Shown in pieces: positions 7,690 to 15,728 of a stretch of 50,210 bases of DNA (its first letter is position 1; the number at the start of each line of letters is the position of its first letter). Made by a program: the position numbers and the translations under genes. Location: assembly GCA_946402945.1 (NCBI GenBank), contig CAMIYB010000007.1, positions 1-50,210 on the forward strand. The letters run 5' to 3'. Below the pieces are notes generated by a model. It saw nothing but the letters and a program-made list of their open reading frames with translations. It searched no databases and was not told where the DNA came from. Source of the stretch: an uncultured Bacteroidales bacterium (GTDB lineage Bacteria > Bacteroidota > Bacteroidia > Bacteroidales > UBA932).

Positions 7690-7722
7690 TTTGCAAAGAT
7701 ACGCAGTTTTTTCGTATCTTTA
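7690..7722. promoter_or_regulatory. Divergent overlapping promoters in a 9-bp inverted repeat
   Basis: On the plus strand TTTG (7690-7693), 21 bases, then TATCTTTA (7715-7722) serves the PPC/Dcu operon. On the minus strand TATCTTTG reads from 7701 down to 7694 toward the membrane-protein gene. The two -7 boxes are the arms of a perfect inverted repeat, AAAGATACG and CGTATCTTT, so the promoters probably compete or share a regulator. Confidence 0.6.
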
Positions 7723-7753
7723 CGCATTGGTAAAACGTTAAAAACTGTTTTCT

Positions 7754-8176
7754 ATGTACACCTACCGCCTTTATGGAGATACCTACGTCCTCAGTATCGA
7801 CAACCGGCAGTCCATCGTCGAAGCCCTGGCCGCCTTCTGCCGCGAGGCAGGCGTCCGCTGCGGGGAGATCACCGGCCTGGGCGCCGTGGACAGCGCCACG
7901 CTCCGTTTTTTCGACATGTCCCTCGGCCACTATGTCGACCGCACCTATGACGAACAGATGGAAATAGCCAACCTGACCGGCAATGTGTCCGAAAAGGACG
8001 GGCAGGTGTACCTCCATCTCCATATAACGCTCGGCCGCAAGGACTACTCGGCCCTCGCCGGCCATCTGCTCGATGCCCGCATCTGCGGGGCCTGCGAACT
8101 GTTCGTCCGTCCGCTGCCGGGCGTGGTCGGCCGCCGCTTCTCCCCGGAAATCGGGATCAATCTCTACGAATTCTAA
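7754..8176 (+). CDS. PPC (DUF296) domain protein
   Basis: A 140-residue single-domain protein of the PPC/DUF296 family: YVLSIDNRQSIVEAL, GEITGLGAVDSATLRFFD, then VYLHLHITLGRKD and AGHLLDARICGACELFV. In plants the domain sits in AT-hook proteins; in bacteria it is stand-alone, trimeric in known structures, and of unknown role. The HLHIT histidines and conserved Gly/Ala turns are intact. It lies 6 bases before the dicarboxylate carrier gene, so the two are co-transcribed; a regulatory or sensing role for dicarboxylate transport is speculative. The start follows a good promoter at a normal distance. Confidence 0.85.
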   Translation: MYTYRLYGDTYVLSIDNRQSIVEALAAFCREAGVRCGEITGLGAVDSATLRFFDMSLGHYVDRTYDEQMEIANLTGNVSEKDGQVYLHLHITLGRKDYSALAGHLLDARICGACELFVRPLPGVVGRRFSPEIGINLYEF

Positions 8177-8182
8177 CAGCCT

Positions 8183-9550
8183 ATGGTATTAATGATTCTC
8201 GAGCTGCTCATCGTTCTGGCAGCGCTCTATGTGGGTTCCCGTTACGGAAGCCTGGCCCTCGGCGCCATCAGCGGCATCGGCCTGGCCATCCTGGTATTCG
8301 GCTTCGGCCTCAAACCAGGGACGCCGCCCACCGACGTCATCTACATCATCATCGCGGCCGTCACCTGCGCCGGCATCCTCCAGGCTTCCGGCGGTATGGA
8401 CTGGATGATCCAGGTCGCCGAAAAGATGCTCCGCAAGCATCCGGACCACATCACTTTCCTCGCCCCGCTCTGCACCTTCTTCCTGACGGTGCTCGTCGGC
8501 ACCGGCCATGTCGTCTATACCCTGATGCCGATTATCTGCGACATCGCCCTGAAAAAGGGCATCCGGCCCGAGCGGCCCTGCGGCGTGGCGTCCGTCGCCT
8601 CCCAGGTGGGCATTACCTGTTCGCCGATCGCCGCGGCCGTCGTCGCCTTCATGACCATCTCCAACGCCAACGGCTACAATGTCGCCATCCCGCAGATCCT
8701 GATGGTCACCATCCCGTCCTGCCTCTGCGGCCTCATGGCGGCCGCGGCCGCCTCCTACAAGCGCGGCCTCGACCTGGAGAAGGACCCGGAATTCCAGAAG
8801 CGCCTGGCCGATCCGGAGACCTTTCAATACATGTACGGCAGCACCGCCACCACCCTTGACAAGCGCATCACCAAGGAAGCGAAAGGCTCCGTGTACGTGT
8901 TCCTGACCGCCCTGCTGGTCATCGTGGCCTTCGCCTGCGTCCAGTTCTTCGTGGACAAGGAAACCCTGAAGACCATCACCCGCATCCCCAAGATGAACAT
9001 CGTCATCCAGATCGTGATGATATCCGCCGCGGCCCTCATGATCATCTTCTTCAAATCCTCTCCGAAGAAGGCGGTCGCCGGTGCCGTGTGGCAGAGCGGC
9101 ATGGTGGCCGTCGTGGCCATCTACGGCATCGCCTGGCTGGCCGATACCTATTTCAGCAACTACATGGAGACGATGCAGGCGGCCCTGCAGGGGATCGTGG
9201 CCCGTTATCCCTGGAGCATCGCCTTTGTCTTCTTCCTGGTGAGCGTGCTGATCAATTCGCAGGGCGCCGTCGTCGTCGCCATGCTGCCGCTGGCCTATAA
9301 ACTCGGCATCGCCGGCCCCGTGCTGCTGGGCGTGCTTCCGAGCGTCTATGGCTACTTCTTCATCCCGAACTACCCTTCGGACATCGCCACGGTCAACTTC
9401 GACCGTTCGGGCACGACAGTCATCGGCAAATACCTGCTCAACCACAGTTTCATGATGCCGGGACTGATCTGCGTGACGGTTTCCACCATCGTGGGCTACC
9501 TGATCACCAACGTATTATTCGCGGGGTATTTCGCTTCCTTCGCCTCTTAG
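8183..9550 (+). CDS. Anaerobic C4-dicarboxylate transporter (DcuA/DcuB family)
   Basis: A 455-residue polytopic carrier with hydrophobic helices along its length, matching the Dcu family in length and in blocks such as GAISGIGLAILVFGFGLKPG, a segment around GGMDWMIQVAEKMLRKHPD, and a C-terminal FFIPNYPSDIATV. Dcu carriers exchange fumarate, malate or aspartate for succinate in anaerobes. Together with the fumarase 2 kb upstream it supports fumarate-reducing fermentation. The gene follows the PPC gene by 6 bases and ends in a 4-base convergent overlap with the lipoprotein gene on the other strand. I cannot separate DcuA from DcuB, so I give no symbol. Confidence 0.9.
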   Translation: MVLMILELLIVLAALYVGSRYGSLALGAISGIGLAILVFGFGLKPGTPPTDVIYIIIAAVTCAGILQASGGMDWMIQVAEKMLRKHPDHITFLAPLCTFFLTVLVGTGHVVYTLMPIICDIALKKGIRPERPCGVASVASQVGITCSPIAAAVVAFMTISNANGYNVAIPQILMVTIPSCLCGLMAAAAASYKRGLDLEKDPEFQKRLADPETFQYMYGSTATTLDKRITKEAKGSVYVFLTALLVIVAFACVQFFVDKETLKTITRIPKMNIVIQIVMISAAALMIIFFKSSPKKAVAGAVWQSGMVAVVAIYGIAWLADTYFSNYMETMQAALQGIVARYPWSIAFVFFLVSVLINSQGAVVVAMLPLAYKLGIAGPVLLGVLPSVYGYFFIPNYPSDIATVNFDRSGTTVIGKYLLNHSFMMPGLICVTVSTIVGYLITNVLFAGYFASFAS

Positions 9551-10245
9551 CGGCGCAAGGTTCCCTTCCGGGAGATGTCCCGGATCTTTCCCGTATATCC
9601 CCGGCCGTCGGTCTCGTACCACGGCCAGGTGATTTTTATGGGCATCTCATCCTTTCCCTCCGGCAGGAATTCGGCATAGGGAACGCAGAAATAGGCGTTG
9701 CCGAAGGCGTAATTCTCCAGCCCCGTCCCTTTCGGGTCGGTGGGGACGAAGACCTCTCCGTAGCCGTTGTGGTGGAGCCGGAAACGGAGGGTGTCCCCCG
9801 GGGCGTCGACATCCTCCAGGACGAGGTTGAGAAAGTGGGTGGTCTTGGACTTCGGCATGGCGGTAATGCATACCTCCATGTTGATGTATCCGCCTGAGAA
9901 CCATCCGTTTACCAGCATGATGGGATCACTCCCGATAGCATCGGGGTCTGCCGTGCTGCGGCGCAGGCCGGGTTTGGTGAGCGGTTTGCTCCAGCCGGTC
10001 AGCCGGATGTCGTAACGACCTTCTCCGGTGGACCGGAGCAGGTCGAAATGGAGCAGGACGCGGTCGAGGTCTTCCCTGGGACCTTCGACGGGGGATTCGG
10101 TGATGCGGCCGGTCCAGCCGGCATCCGCCTGGAAGACATCCCCCCTGAGGGTTCCAAGTTCCATGGCGCCGGACCAGATGGGGCCCTCGTATTTGGCGCA
10201 GGCCCCGAGCGTGAGCAGCGCAGTCAGCAGCAGGAGGCGTCTCAT
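9547..10245 (-). CDS. Hypothetical lipoprotein
   Basis: A 232-residue lipoprotein with signal MRRLLLLTALLTLGAC, so Cys16 is the lipidated residue. The mature part reads as beta-rich (GRYDIRLTGWSKPL, GYINMEVCITAMPKSKTTHF, NAYFCVPYAEF) and recalls secreted gliding- or surface-type lipoproteins of Bacteroidota, but I do not recognise the family. The start overlaps the stop of the Fur-family gene by 4 bases, so it is the last gene of a DUF4434 - Fur - lipoprotein operon and shares its regulation. Confidence 0.7.
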   Translation of the reverse strand: MRRLLLLTALLTLGACAKYEGPIWSGAMELGTLRGDVFQADAGWTGRITESPVEGPREDLDRVLLHFDLLRSTGEGRYDIRLTGWSKPLTKPGLRRSTADPDAIGSDPIMLVNGWFSGGYINMEVCITAMPKSKTTHFLNLVLEDVDAPGDTLRFRLHHNGYGEVFVPTDPKGTGLENYAFGNAYFCVPYAEFLPEGKDEMPIKITWPWYETDGRGYTGKIRDISRKGTLRR

Positions 10246-10700
10246 GGCTTCTGGGAACGTTTGCGGGTGGGGTGGCAGAGAATCTGGATATCGATCCCGT
10301 CCACTTTGTAGCCGCGGAAACGGCGTTTGCCCAGATGGGCCTGGACCAGTCCCATCAGTTCGTCGTCCAGTACTTCGCGGAAGGTGTCGCTGACGGTATC
10401 GTAGAGGTGGATATGGCTGTGCGGATCCACGTCGAAATACATCCTGTTGCCGACGCTGGTCCTCCGGCAGTAGATGCCCAGGGAAGAGAGTTGGGCGAGG
10501 ATGTTATAGACGGAGGCGGTGCTCACGCGGACGGCCCCGTCGCGCGCGATGACCCCGGCCACCATCTCGGCGGAGGCATGCCCCAACTCCAGCATGGCGT
10601 CGTGGACGGCCAGCCGCTGCGGCGTGGCCTTGAGGCCGTGCTTGCGGAGCATGGCGCGGAACTGCTCGGGGGAGGGCCCTTTGAATACCTGTTCTGCCAT
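10242..10700 (-). CDS. Fur-family transcriptional regulator lacking the structural zinc cysteines
   Basis: A 152-residue Fur/PerR/Zur-type repressor. The N-terminal winged helix shows GLKATPQRLAVHDAML and TASVYNILAQLSSLGI (DNA-recognition helix, about 62-75). The dimerisation domain has the metal-site cluster DPHSHIHLYD (92-101). The CxxC pairs that hold structural zinc in Fur and PerR are absent; only isolated Cys78 and Cys142 occur. This matches some Bacteroidota Fur homologues, but which metal or peroxide it senses is unclear. The start at 10700 was chosen because it begins the conserved helix region; upstream sequence is coding on the same strand in the neighbour. It sits 5 bases after the DUF4434 gene and overlaps the lipoprotein gene. 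Confidence 0.85.
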   Translation of the reverse strand: MAEQVFKGPSPEQFRAMLRKHGLKATPQRLAVHDAMLELGHASAEMVAGVIARDGAVRVSTASVYNILAQLSSLGIYCRRTSVGNRMYFDVDPHSHIHLYDTVSDTFREVLDDELMGLVQAHLGKRRFRGYKVDGIDIQILCHPTRKRSQKP

Positions 10701-10705
10701 AGGGA

Positions 10706-11770
10706 TCAGAGTTCGAAATAGTCCCGGTAACGGTCGTACAGGTGGCCGGCCTGCAGGTAGGCCGACTGCGGACTCATGAAGTGGGAGAACTCGAAGGTGA
10801 TGGCCTTCTGGTAACCGCAGCGGCGGGCCGCCTCCAGTTTCATGCGCAGTTTGTCGAACTTGATCGGCAGGAAGCGGATGGGCATGTCGCGGTCGAAGGT
10901 CTCCGCATTGGTCCAGCACTGCATGCCGTAGCGGTCGGCCAGTTGCTTGTTGACGGTGAAGAAGACGTCGAGTTCGTCATAGTCGATGTGGCCGTCCTGG
11001 AAGGCGACGGCGTCCACATAGTCATGGATCCCGTCGAAAATCTCGTTCCATTCGCGCTCGTGGGTCTCCACGGAGACGGCGTCTTCCTTGGTCAGGGCGC
11101 CGCTCGCGGACGCAACGGCCTTTTTCCCGTCCAGGAAGGGGGAGATGAAGGTCGGCAGGCCGCCGGAAACCTCCTTGCACTGGCGCCCCATGGCCCGGAA
11201 CGACTCGATGGCGCTGCGGTTGGCCCGGCTGATCTCGCCGCTGAGGTACCAGCCCCCGAAACTCTTGTAGCGGCTGCCGTAGCGCTCCCACACCTCGTCG
11301 ATGACGAAACGGTTGTCCTCCACGTCGCGGGACATGTCGCGGGTATCCCAGAAATGGCCGGAGTCGTACAGGCCCAGCATGAATTTCATGTCGTATTTTC
11401 CGGCAAGGCGGCAGAAAAGGTCCACCAGGTCCACGGAGGGCATGTAGCAGCCTTTTTTCAGCAGATAAGGGGACGGATAGGTGAGGAATTTCCTGTAGCC
11501 CGTGCGGATTTCGATGACCGTATCGATGCCGATGGCCTTCATGTAGCGGAAGTCGCGGTCCCACTCCTTTTCGCCCCAGTTCTGGTGGGGGATATCGTGG
11601 GAAATCTCATCGAGGAAGGTGCCGGTGATGGGCAGGCCCGCCCCGCGCGGGACGATGAGACTGTCGTGGGAAGGGGCCTCCTGCTTTCCGCAGGATTCGA
11701 GAAGGGGGGTGCCGGCGACAGCCGCGGCGGCCAGGGCGGATTTCTTGAGGAAGGATCTCCTGTTTTCCAT
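10706..11770 (-). CDS. DUF4434-type secreted protein with Tat signal (TIM-barrel glycosidase-like)
   Basis: A 354-residue protein with a twin-arginine-like signal (ENRRSFLKKSALAAAAVAG) that ends at LESC, so it may be a Tat-exported lipoprotein. The mature part matches DUF4434, a TIM-barrel family distantly related to glycoside hydrolases: ITGTFLDEISHDIPHQNW, KAIGIDTVIEIRTGY, GWYLSGEIS and KAITFEFSHFMSP. The Glu in LSGEIS and the Glu in TFEFSH are candidate active-site residues by position on strands. No substrate is known. The start at 11770 begins the signal; an upstream start would run through the divergent promoter. First gene of the operon with the Fur-family gene. Confidence 0.8.
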   Translation of the reverse strand: MENRRSFLKKSALAAAAVAGTPLLESCGKQEAPSHDSLIVPRGAGLPITGTFLDEISHDIPHQNWGEKEWDRDFRYMKAIGIDTVIEIRTGYRKFLTYPSPYLLKKGCYMPSVDLVDLFCRLAGKYDMKFMLGLYDSGHFWDTRDMSRDVEDNRFVIDEVWERYGSRYKSFGGWYLSGEISRANRSAIESFRAMGRQCKEVSGGLPTFISPFLDGKKAVASASGALTKEDAVSVETHEREWNEIFDGIHDYVDAVAFQDGHIDYDELDVFFTVNKQLADRYGMQCWTNAETFDRDMPIRFLPIKFDKLRMKLEAARRCGYQKAITFEFSHFMSPQSAYLQAGHLYDRYRDYFEL

Positions 11771-11785
11771 AGAGTCAGAATCTTG

Positions 11786-11819
11786 TTTGCGCAAAGATAG
11801 GAAATAATTGTTATCTTTG
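11786..11819 (+). promoter_or_regulatory. Promoter of trxB, facing a divergent promoter
   Basis: TTTG at 11786-11789, 22 bases, TATCTTTG at 11812-11819, then a leader of about 12-18 bases to the ATG at 11838. The reverse complement of CAAAGATA at 11792-11799 offers a -7 box for the leftward DUF4434 operon within the same 68-base gap. Confidence 0.6.
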
Positions 11820-11837
11820 CGAGTTAAAAGATAGATT

Positions 11838-12767
11838 ATGGAAAGAATCCGCGTCCTCATCATCGGTTCCGGTCCCGCCGGCTATACCGCCGCGATCTAC
11901 GCCTCCCGCGCCGCCCTCAGCCCCGTCCTCTACGAAGGGATGGAGCGTGGCGGACAGTTGACGACCACCACCGTCGTGGAAAACTATCCCGGCTTTGCCG
12001 AGGGAGTGGATGCCAACCAGTTGATGGAAGCCATGGGTAAGCAGGCCGCCCGTTTCGGCGCCGATATCCGCCCCGGCCGCATCAAGGAGATCGATCTCTC
12101 GTCCCGTCCTTTCCGCGCCCTGGACGACAAGGGCCGGGAACTGGAAGCCGAGACCGTCATCATCGCCACCGGCGCCACGGCCAAATACCTGGGCCTTCCT
12201 TCCGAAGGCAAGTATCGGGGCATGGGCGTATCCGCCTGCGCGACCTGCGACGGCTTTTTCTACCGCAAGAAAGTGGTCGCCGTGGTCGGCGGGGGCGACT
12301 CCGCCTGCGAGGAGGCGACTTACCTGGCCGGCCTCTGCAAGAAGGTCTATATGATCGTGCGCCGCGACGTCTTCCGCGCCTCCGTCGCCATGCAGGAACG
12401 GGTGCTGGGCACCCCCAACATCGAAGTTCTCTGGAACTGCAATACCCAGGAAGTCCTCGGCGACGAATACGGTGTCACCGGGGTCCGGCTCCTGCGCAAG
12501 GATGGCGAGGTTTTTGATATCCAGGTGGACGGATTTTTCCTCGGTATCGGCCACCATCCGAACGCCGACCTGTTCCGGCCCTGGGTCGAGGTGGACGAAA
12601 ACGGGTACATCGTCACGGACGGCAGGACCACCGCGACCTCGGTCGAAGGCGTCTTCGCCGCCGGCGATGTGGCCGATCCCCGTTACCGCCAGGCCGTCAC
12701 CGCCGCCGCTTCCGGCTGCCGGGCCGCCCTGGATGTGGAGAAGTTCCTGATAGATCACAAAGCGTAG
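11838..12767 (+). CDS. trxB: Thioredoxin reductase
   Basis: A 309-residue FAD/NADPH flavoenzyme that reduces thioredoxin. It has the FAD Rossmann motif GSGPAGYTAAIYASRA (10-25), the redox-active pair Cys134/Cys137 in ACATCDG, the NADPH motif GGGDSACEEA (151-160), and the terminal FAD motif GVFAAGDVAD. Length and order are normal for the low-molecular-weight bacterial enzyme. It begins a run trxB - bamD - omega subunit - recN on the plus strand; bamD starts one base after its stop. The short leader after a strong promoter suggests constitutive expression. Confidence 0.97.
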   Translation: MERIRVLIIGSGPAGYTAAIYASRAALSPVLYEGMERGGQLTTTTVVENYPGFAEGVDANQLMEAMGKQAARFGADIRPGRIKEIDLSSRPFRALDDKGRELEAETVIIATGATAKYLGLPSEGKYRGMGVSACATCDGFFYRKKVVAVVGGGDSACEEATYLAGLCKKVYMIVRRDVFRASVAMQERVLGTPNIEVLWNCNTQEVLGDEYGVTGVRLLRKDGEVFDIQVDGFFLGIGHHPNADLFRPWVEVDENGYIVTDGRTTATSVEGVFAAGDVADPRYRQAVTAAASGCRAALDVEKFLIDHKA

Positions 12768-12768
12768 T

Positions 12769-13638
12769 ATGTTTAGAAAACTGACAGTTTTGCTGCTTGC
12801 CGCCCTTGCGGCGCTTTCCTGCAAGTCCCAGTACGACGCCCTGCTGGCCAGCGGCGACGTGGACGCGAAATATGCCGCCGCCTTCGAGTATTTCACCCAG
12901 GGGAAGTACCAGAAGTCCGCCGCGATGTTCGAGTCGCTCTCCATGCTTACCACCGGCACCGAGCGGGACGATACGGTCCAGTACTACCGCGGCCTGTCCA
13001 ACTACCGCTACAAGGACTATGAGACGGCGGAAGGCAATTTCTCCAGTTTCGTGGAGACCTTCCCGCGCAGTCCCTTCGCCTCCGAGGCCCGTTTCCTGCG
13101 CCTGGACTGCCTTTACCGTGCCACCTATCGCTACGAACTCGACCAGACGCCGACCTATGCGGCCATCGCCGCCATCAACGAGTACCTGCGCGACTTCCCC
13201 GGCAGCGACCACGTCGAAGACTGCAAGGGCATGCTCAAGGACCTGGGCGACCGCCTCGATACCAAGGCCTACGAGTCGGCGAAACTCTATTTCAAGATGG
13301 AGGATTACATGGCGGCCCGCGTGGCCCTGCGCAATGTGCTCAAGGACGATGCGGAAAACATCTACCGTGAGGATATCCTCTATTATATCGCCAAGTCTTC
13401 CTATAAATACGCCCAACTCAGCGTCCCGGCCAAGCAGCGCGAGCGCTACCTGACCTTCATCGACGACTACCTCAATTTCGTAGGCGAGGCCCCCGAGTCG
13501 GGTTACCGCCGCGAAATGGACGCGCTCTACGCGCGGGCCCAGCGGGCCATCGGCCGCCATGTCGATGGTGACGAACTGCTGAAGGCGAAGGAAAGGGATT
13601 TCGAGCGCGAGCGCAAGGCTGCCGCCAAGGGGAAATAA
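12769..13638 (+). CDS. bamD: Outer membrane assembly lipoprotein BamD
   Basis: A 289-residue lipoprotein with signal ending AALSC (Cys18 lipidated) and a TPR-like helical solenoid: YFTQGKYQKSAAMFESL, YYRGLSNYRYKDYETAEGNF, then PRSPFASEARFLRLDC, the last typical of BamD/YfiO. It holds the BAM complex with BamA, encoded 16 kb downstream, and feeds outer-membrane beta-barrel proteins to it. It is longer than the E. coli protein (245), as is common in Bacteroidota; the extra is a basic C-terminal tail (KERDFERERKAAAKGK). It follows trxB by one base. Confidence 0.9.
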   Translation: MFRKLTVLLLAALAALSCKSQYDALLASGDVDAKYAAAFEYFTQGKYQKSAAMFESLSMLTTGTERDDTVQYYRGLSNYRYKDYETAEGNFSSFVETFPRSPFASEARFLRLDCLYRATYRYELDQTPTYAAIAAINEYLRDFPGSDHVEDCKGMLKDLGDRLDTKAYESAKLYFKMEDYMAARVALRNVLKDDAENIYREDILYYIAKSSYKYAQLSVPAKQRERYLTFIDDYLNFVGEAPESGYRREMDALYARAQRAIGRHVDGDELLKAKERDFERERKAAAKGK

Positions 13639-13680
13639 AAATTTTGAAACTTCCGCCTTCCCGGCTTCGTACCTATTAAT

Positions 13681-13701
13681 GGGAGGCAGGGATTGCCTCC
13701 C
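13681..13701. promoter_or_regulatory. Hairpin in the bamD-omega intergenic leader
   Basis: A perfect 8-bp stem, GGGAGGCA with TGCCTCCC, and a 5-base loop lie 18 bases before the omega-subunit start. There is no T-tract. It could modulate translation or mRNA processing; the role is unknown. Confidence 0.4.
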
Positions 13702-13718
13702 GCAGAAAGATTAAGGAT

Positions 13719-14060
13719 ATGGACAAGAAGAAAGTTCCCAACAACACCATCACCCGGGACATCAAGTACCTGGCAGAGCCTACGGGCAATATCTACGAAA
13801 CGGTCGTCATTCTCTACAAAAGGGCCAACCAGATAGCCCTGGCCGAGAAGAAAGAACTCAACAAGAAACTCGAAGATTTCAAGAATGACCGCGACTCCAT
13901 GGAGGAGGTTTTCGAAAACCGCGAGCAGATTGAAATCTCCAAATACTACGAGCGTCAGCCCAAGCCGAGCCTCGTCGCCATCGAGGAGTTCCTCGCCGGC
14001 GAACTGAACTACCGCAGCGCCTCCGAGGGCGACGTGCGCGAAGAGCCCGCCGGGGAATAA
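13719..14060 (+). CDS. RNA polymerase Rpb6/omega-like subunit (Bacteroidota type)
   Basis: A 113-residue protein with the conserved pattern of the Bacteroidota RpoZ/Rpb6-like family: NTITRDIKYLAEPTGNIYET, KRANQIALAEKKELNKKLE, EEVFENREQIEISKYYE and PKPSLVAIEEFLAGE. Omega aids assembly and stability of RNA polymerase by wrapping the beta-prime C-terminus. The acidic C-terminal tail is variable in the family. It sits between bamD and recN, 6 bases before recN, an arrangement I believe is common in Bacteroidales. Confidence 0.85.
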   Translation: MDKKKVPNNTITRDIKYLAEPTGNIYETVVILYKRANQIALAEKKELNKKLEDFKNDRDSMEEVFENREQIEISKYYERQPKPSLVAIEEFLAGELNYRSASEGDVREEPAGE

Positions 14061-14066
14061 GCACCC

Positions 14067-15725
14067 ATGCTCCGCTCCCTTCAGGTACGCAATTACGTAT
14101 TGATAGACTCGCTGGAAATTGATTTTCCGGCGGGTCTGGTCATTATTACCGGGCAGACCGGTGCCGGCAAGTCCATCCTGCTGGGCGCCCTGTCCCTCGT
14201 GCTGGGGGCCAAGGCCGATGCCGGCATGGTGGGGGCCCATGGCGACAATTGCGTCGTGGAGGCGGAGTTTTCCGTGGACGGGGATCCCGTGGCCAGGGAT
14301 ATCATTTCCGAGGCTGGACTGGACTGGAACGACGGTACGCTGGTCATCCGGCGTGTCCTGGGACGCTCCGGGCGCTCCCGTTCCTTCATCGGTGACGAGC
14401 CGGTACAGGTAGGGGTGCTTTCCGCCCTGAGCAGCCGCCTGCTCGATATCCATTCCCAGCACCAGACCCTGCTTCTGACCGACCGGCCCTTCCAACTTTC
14501 CATGCTGGACCAGTATGCCGGCCTGGACGATACCGTAGCCGCCTGCCGTGCCGCCTGGAAGCGCCTGGGCGCCTTGCGTACCGAGCGGGAAGAGGTGCGG
14601 GAGCGTCTGCAGCAACTCGCCCTCCAGCGCGACTACAACCAGGCTCAGTTCGACCAGCTCGACCAGGCCCGCCTGCAGGAGGACGAACTGGAGGCCCTGG
14701 AGGCCGAACAGGCGCAGCTCGCCCATGCGGAAGAGATCAAATCGGCCCTGTTCGGGGTGGAGCAGCGGCTCGCCCCGGAAGAAGGGGAGCGGCTCGACAG
14801 CCTGCTGAAAGAGTCAGTCCGCCAGTTGGAAAAGGTCGGGGCCTTCGTACCGGCCGCGGCCGACCTGGCCGCCCGGATGGAGTCTTCCCGGCTGGAACTG
14901 GACGACATCCTCTCGGAAGTCTCTGATATAGAGGCCCGGACCGATGTGTCGGAAGACCGTCTCCAGGCCGTCGAGGACAGGATGTCCCTGCTTTACGGGC
15001 TTATGCGCAAGCATGCCTGCAGTTCCGTTTCCGAATTGATCGCGGTCCGCGAGCGGCTCTCGGGCCTGCTCTTCGATTCGACGGCGCTGGAGAGCCGTCA
15101 GGCCGGGCTGGAAAAGGAAATTTCGGCCGCCGAAGCCGAGGTGTCCGGCCTTTCGGACCGGCTTCATGAGGGACGCGCCGCAGCCGCCGGCCCTTTCGGG
15201 ACGGCCGTCGAGCAACTGGTCCGTTCCCTGGAGTTGGACAGCGCACTGTTCCGCGTGGCCCTGGAAGAAGCGCCGCAGGGCGCGACCGGCCGCGACGCCG
15301 TCCGCTTCCTCTTCTCGGCTGCGGGCGACCGTCCGGTGGAGGTGGCCAAATGCGCCTCCGGGGGCGAACTGTCCCGTATTATGCTGGCCCTCAAGGCCAT
15401 GCTGGCGCGTTATGCCAAGATGCCCAGCATGATTTTCGACGAAATCGACACGGGCGTCTCTGGCAGCGTGGCCGATGCCATGGGCTCCCTCATCTGCCGG
15501 ATGGGCGAGGATATGCAGGTCTTCGCCATCACCCATCTCCCGCAGGTAGCCGCCAAAGGACAGGCCCACTACCTCGTTTCAAAGTCCCTCACCCCCGACG
15601 GCCAGGCCGTCACCACCATTTCCCGTCTCTCGGGAGAGGACCGTGTCCAGGAACTGGCACGCATGCTCAGCGGCGCCTCCGTTACGCCGGAAGCCGTCGC
15701 CAACGCCCGCGCCCTTCTCGGGTGA
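14067..15725 (+). CDS. recN: DNA repair protein RecN
   Basis: A 552-residue SMC-like ATPase for recombinational double-strand break repair. The N-terminal head has Walker A GQTGAGKS (29-36). A long coiled coil rich in Glu, Gln, Arg and Leu spans about 155-370. The C-terminal head has the ABC signature ASGGELSRIMLALK and Walker B MIFDEIDTGVSG, then the ITHLPQVAA motif. Length is normal. It ends 3 bases before the stop of the LysM-gene duplicate on the opposite strand; this convergent pairing is probably ancestral, and it marks the left border of the rearranged region. Confidence 0.97.
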   Translation: MLRSLQVRNYVLIDSLEIDFPAGLVIITGQTGAGKSILLGALSLVLGAKADAGMVGAHGDNCVVEAEFSVDGDPVARDIISEAGLDWNDGTLVIRRVLGRSGRSRSFIGDEPVQVGVLSALSSRLLDIHSQHQTLLLTDRPFQLSMLDQYAGLDDTVAACRAAWKRLGALRTEREEVRERLQQLALQRDYNQAQFDQLDQARLQEDELEALEAEQAQLAHAEEIKSALFGVEQRLAPEEGERLDSLLKESVRQLEKVGAFVPAAADLAARMESSRLELDDILSEVSDIEARTDVSEDRLQAVEDRMSLLYGLMRKHACSSVSELIAVRERLSGLLFDSTALESRQAGLEKEISAAEAEVSGLSDRLHEGRAAAAGPFGTAVEQLVRSLELDSALFRVALEEAPQGATGRDAVRFLFSAAGDRPVEVAKCASGGELSRIMLALKAMLARYAKMPSMIFDEIDTGVSGSVADAMGSLICRMGEDMQVFAITHLPQVAAKGQAHYLVSKSLTPDGQAVTTISRLSGEDRVQELARMLSGASVTPEAVANARALLG

Positions 15726-15728
15726 GCG

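Noticed and set aside
10701..10919. N-terminal extension of the Fur-family gene
   Set aside because: The extra codons overlap the DUF4434 gene in another frame and have no similarity to Fur.
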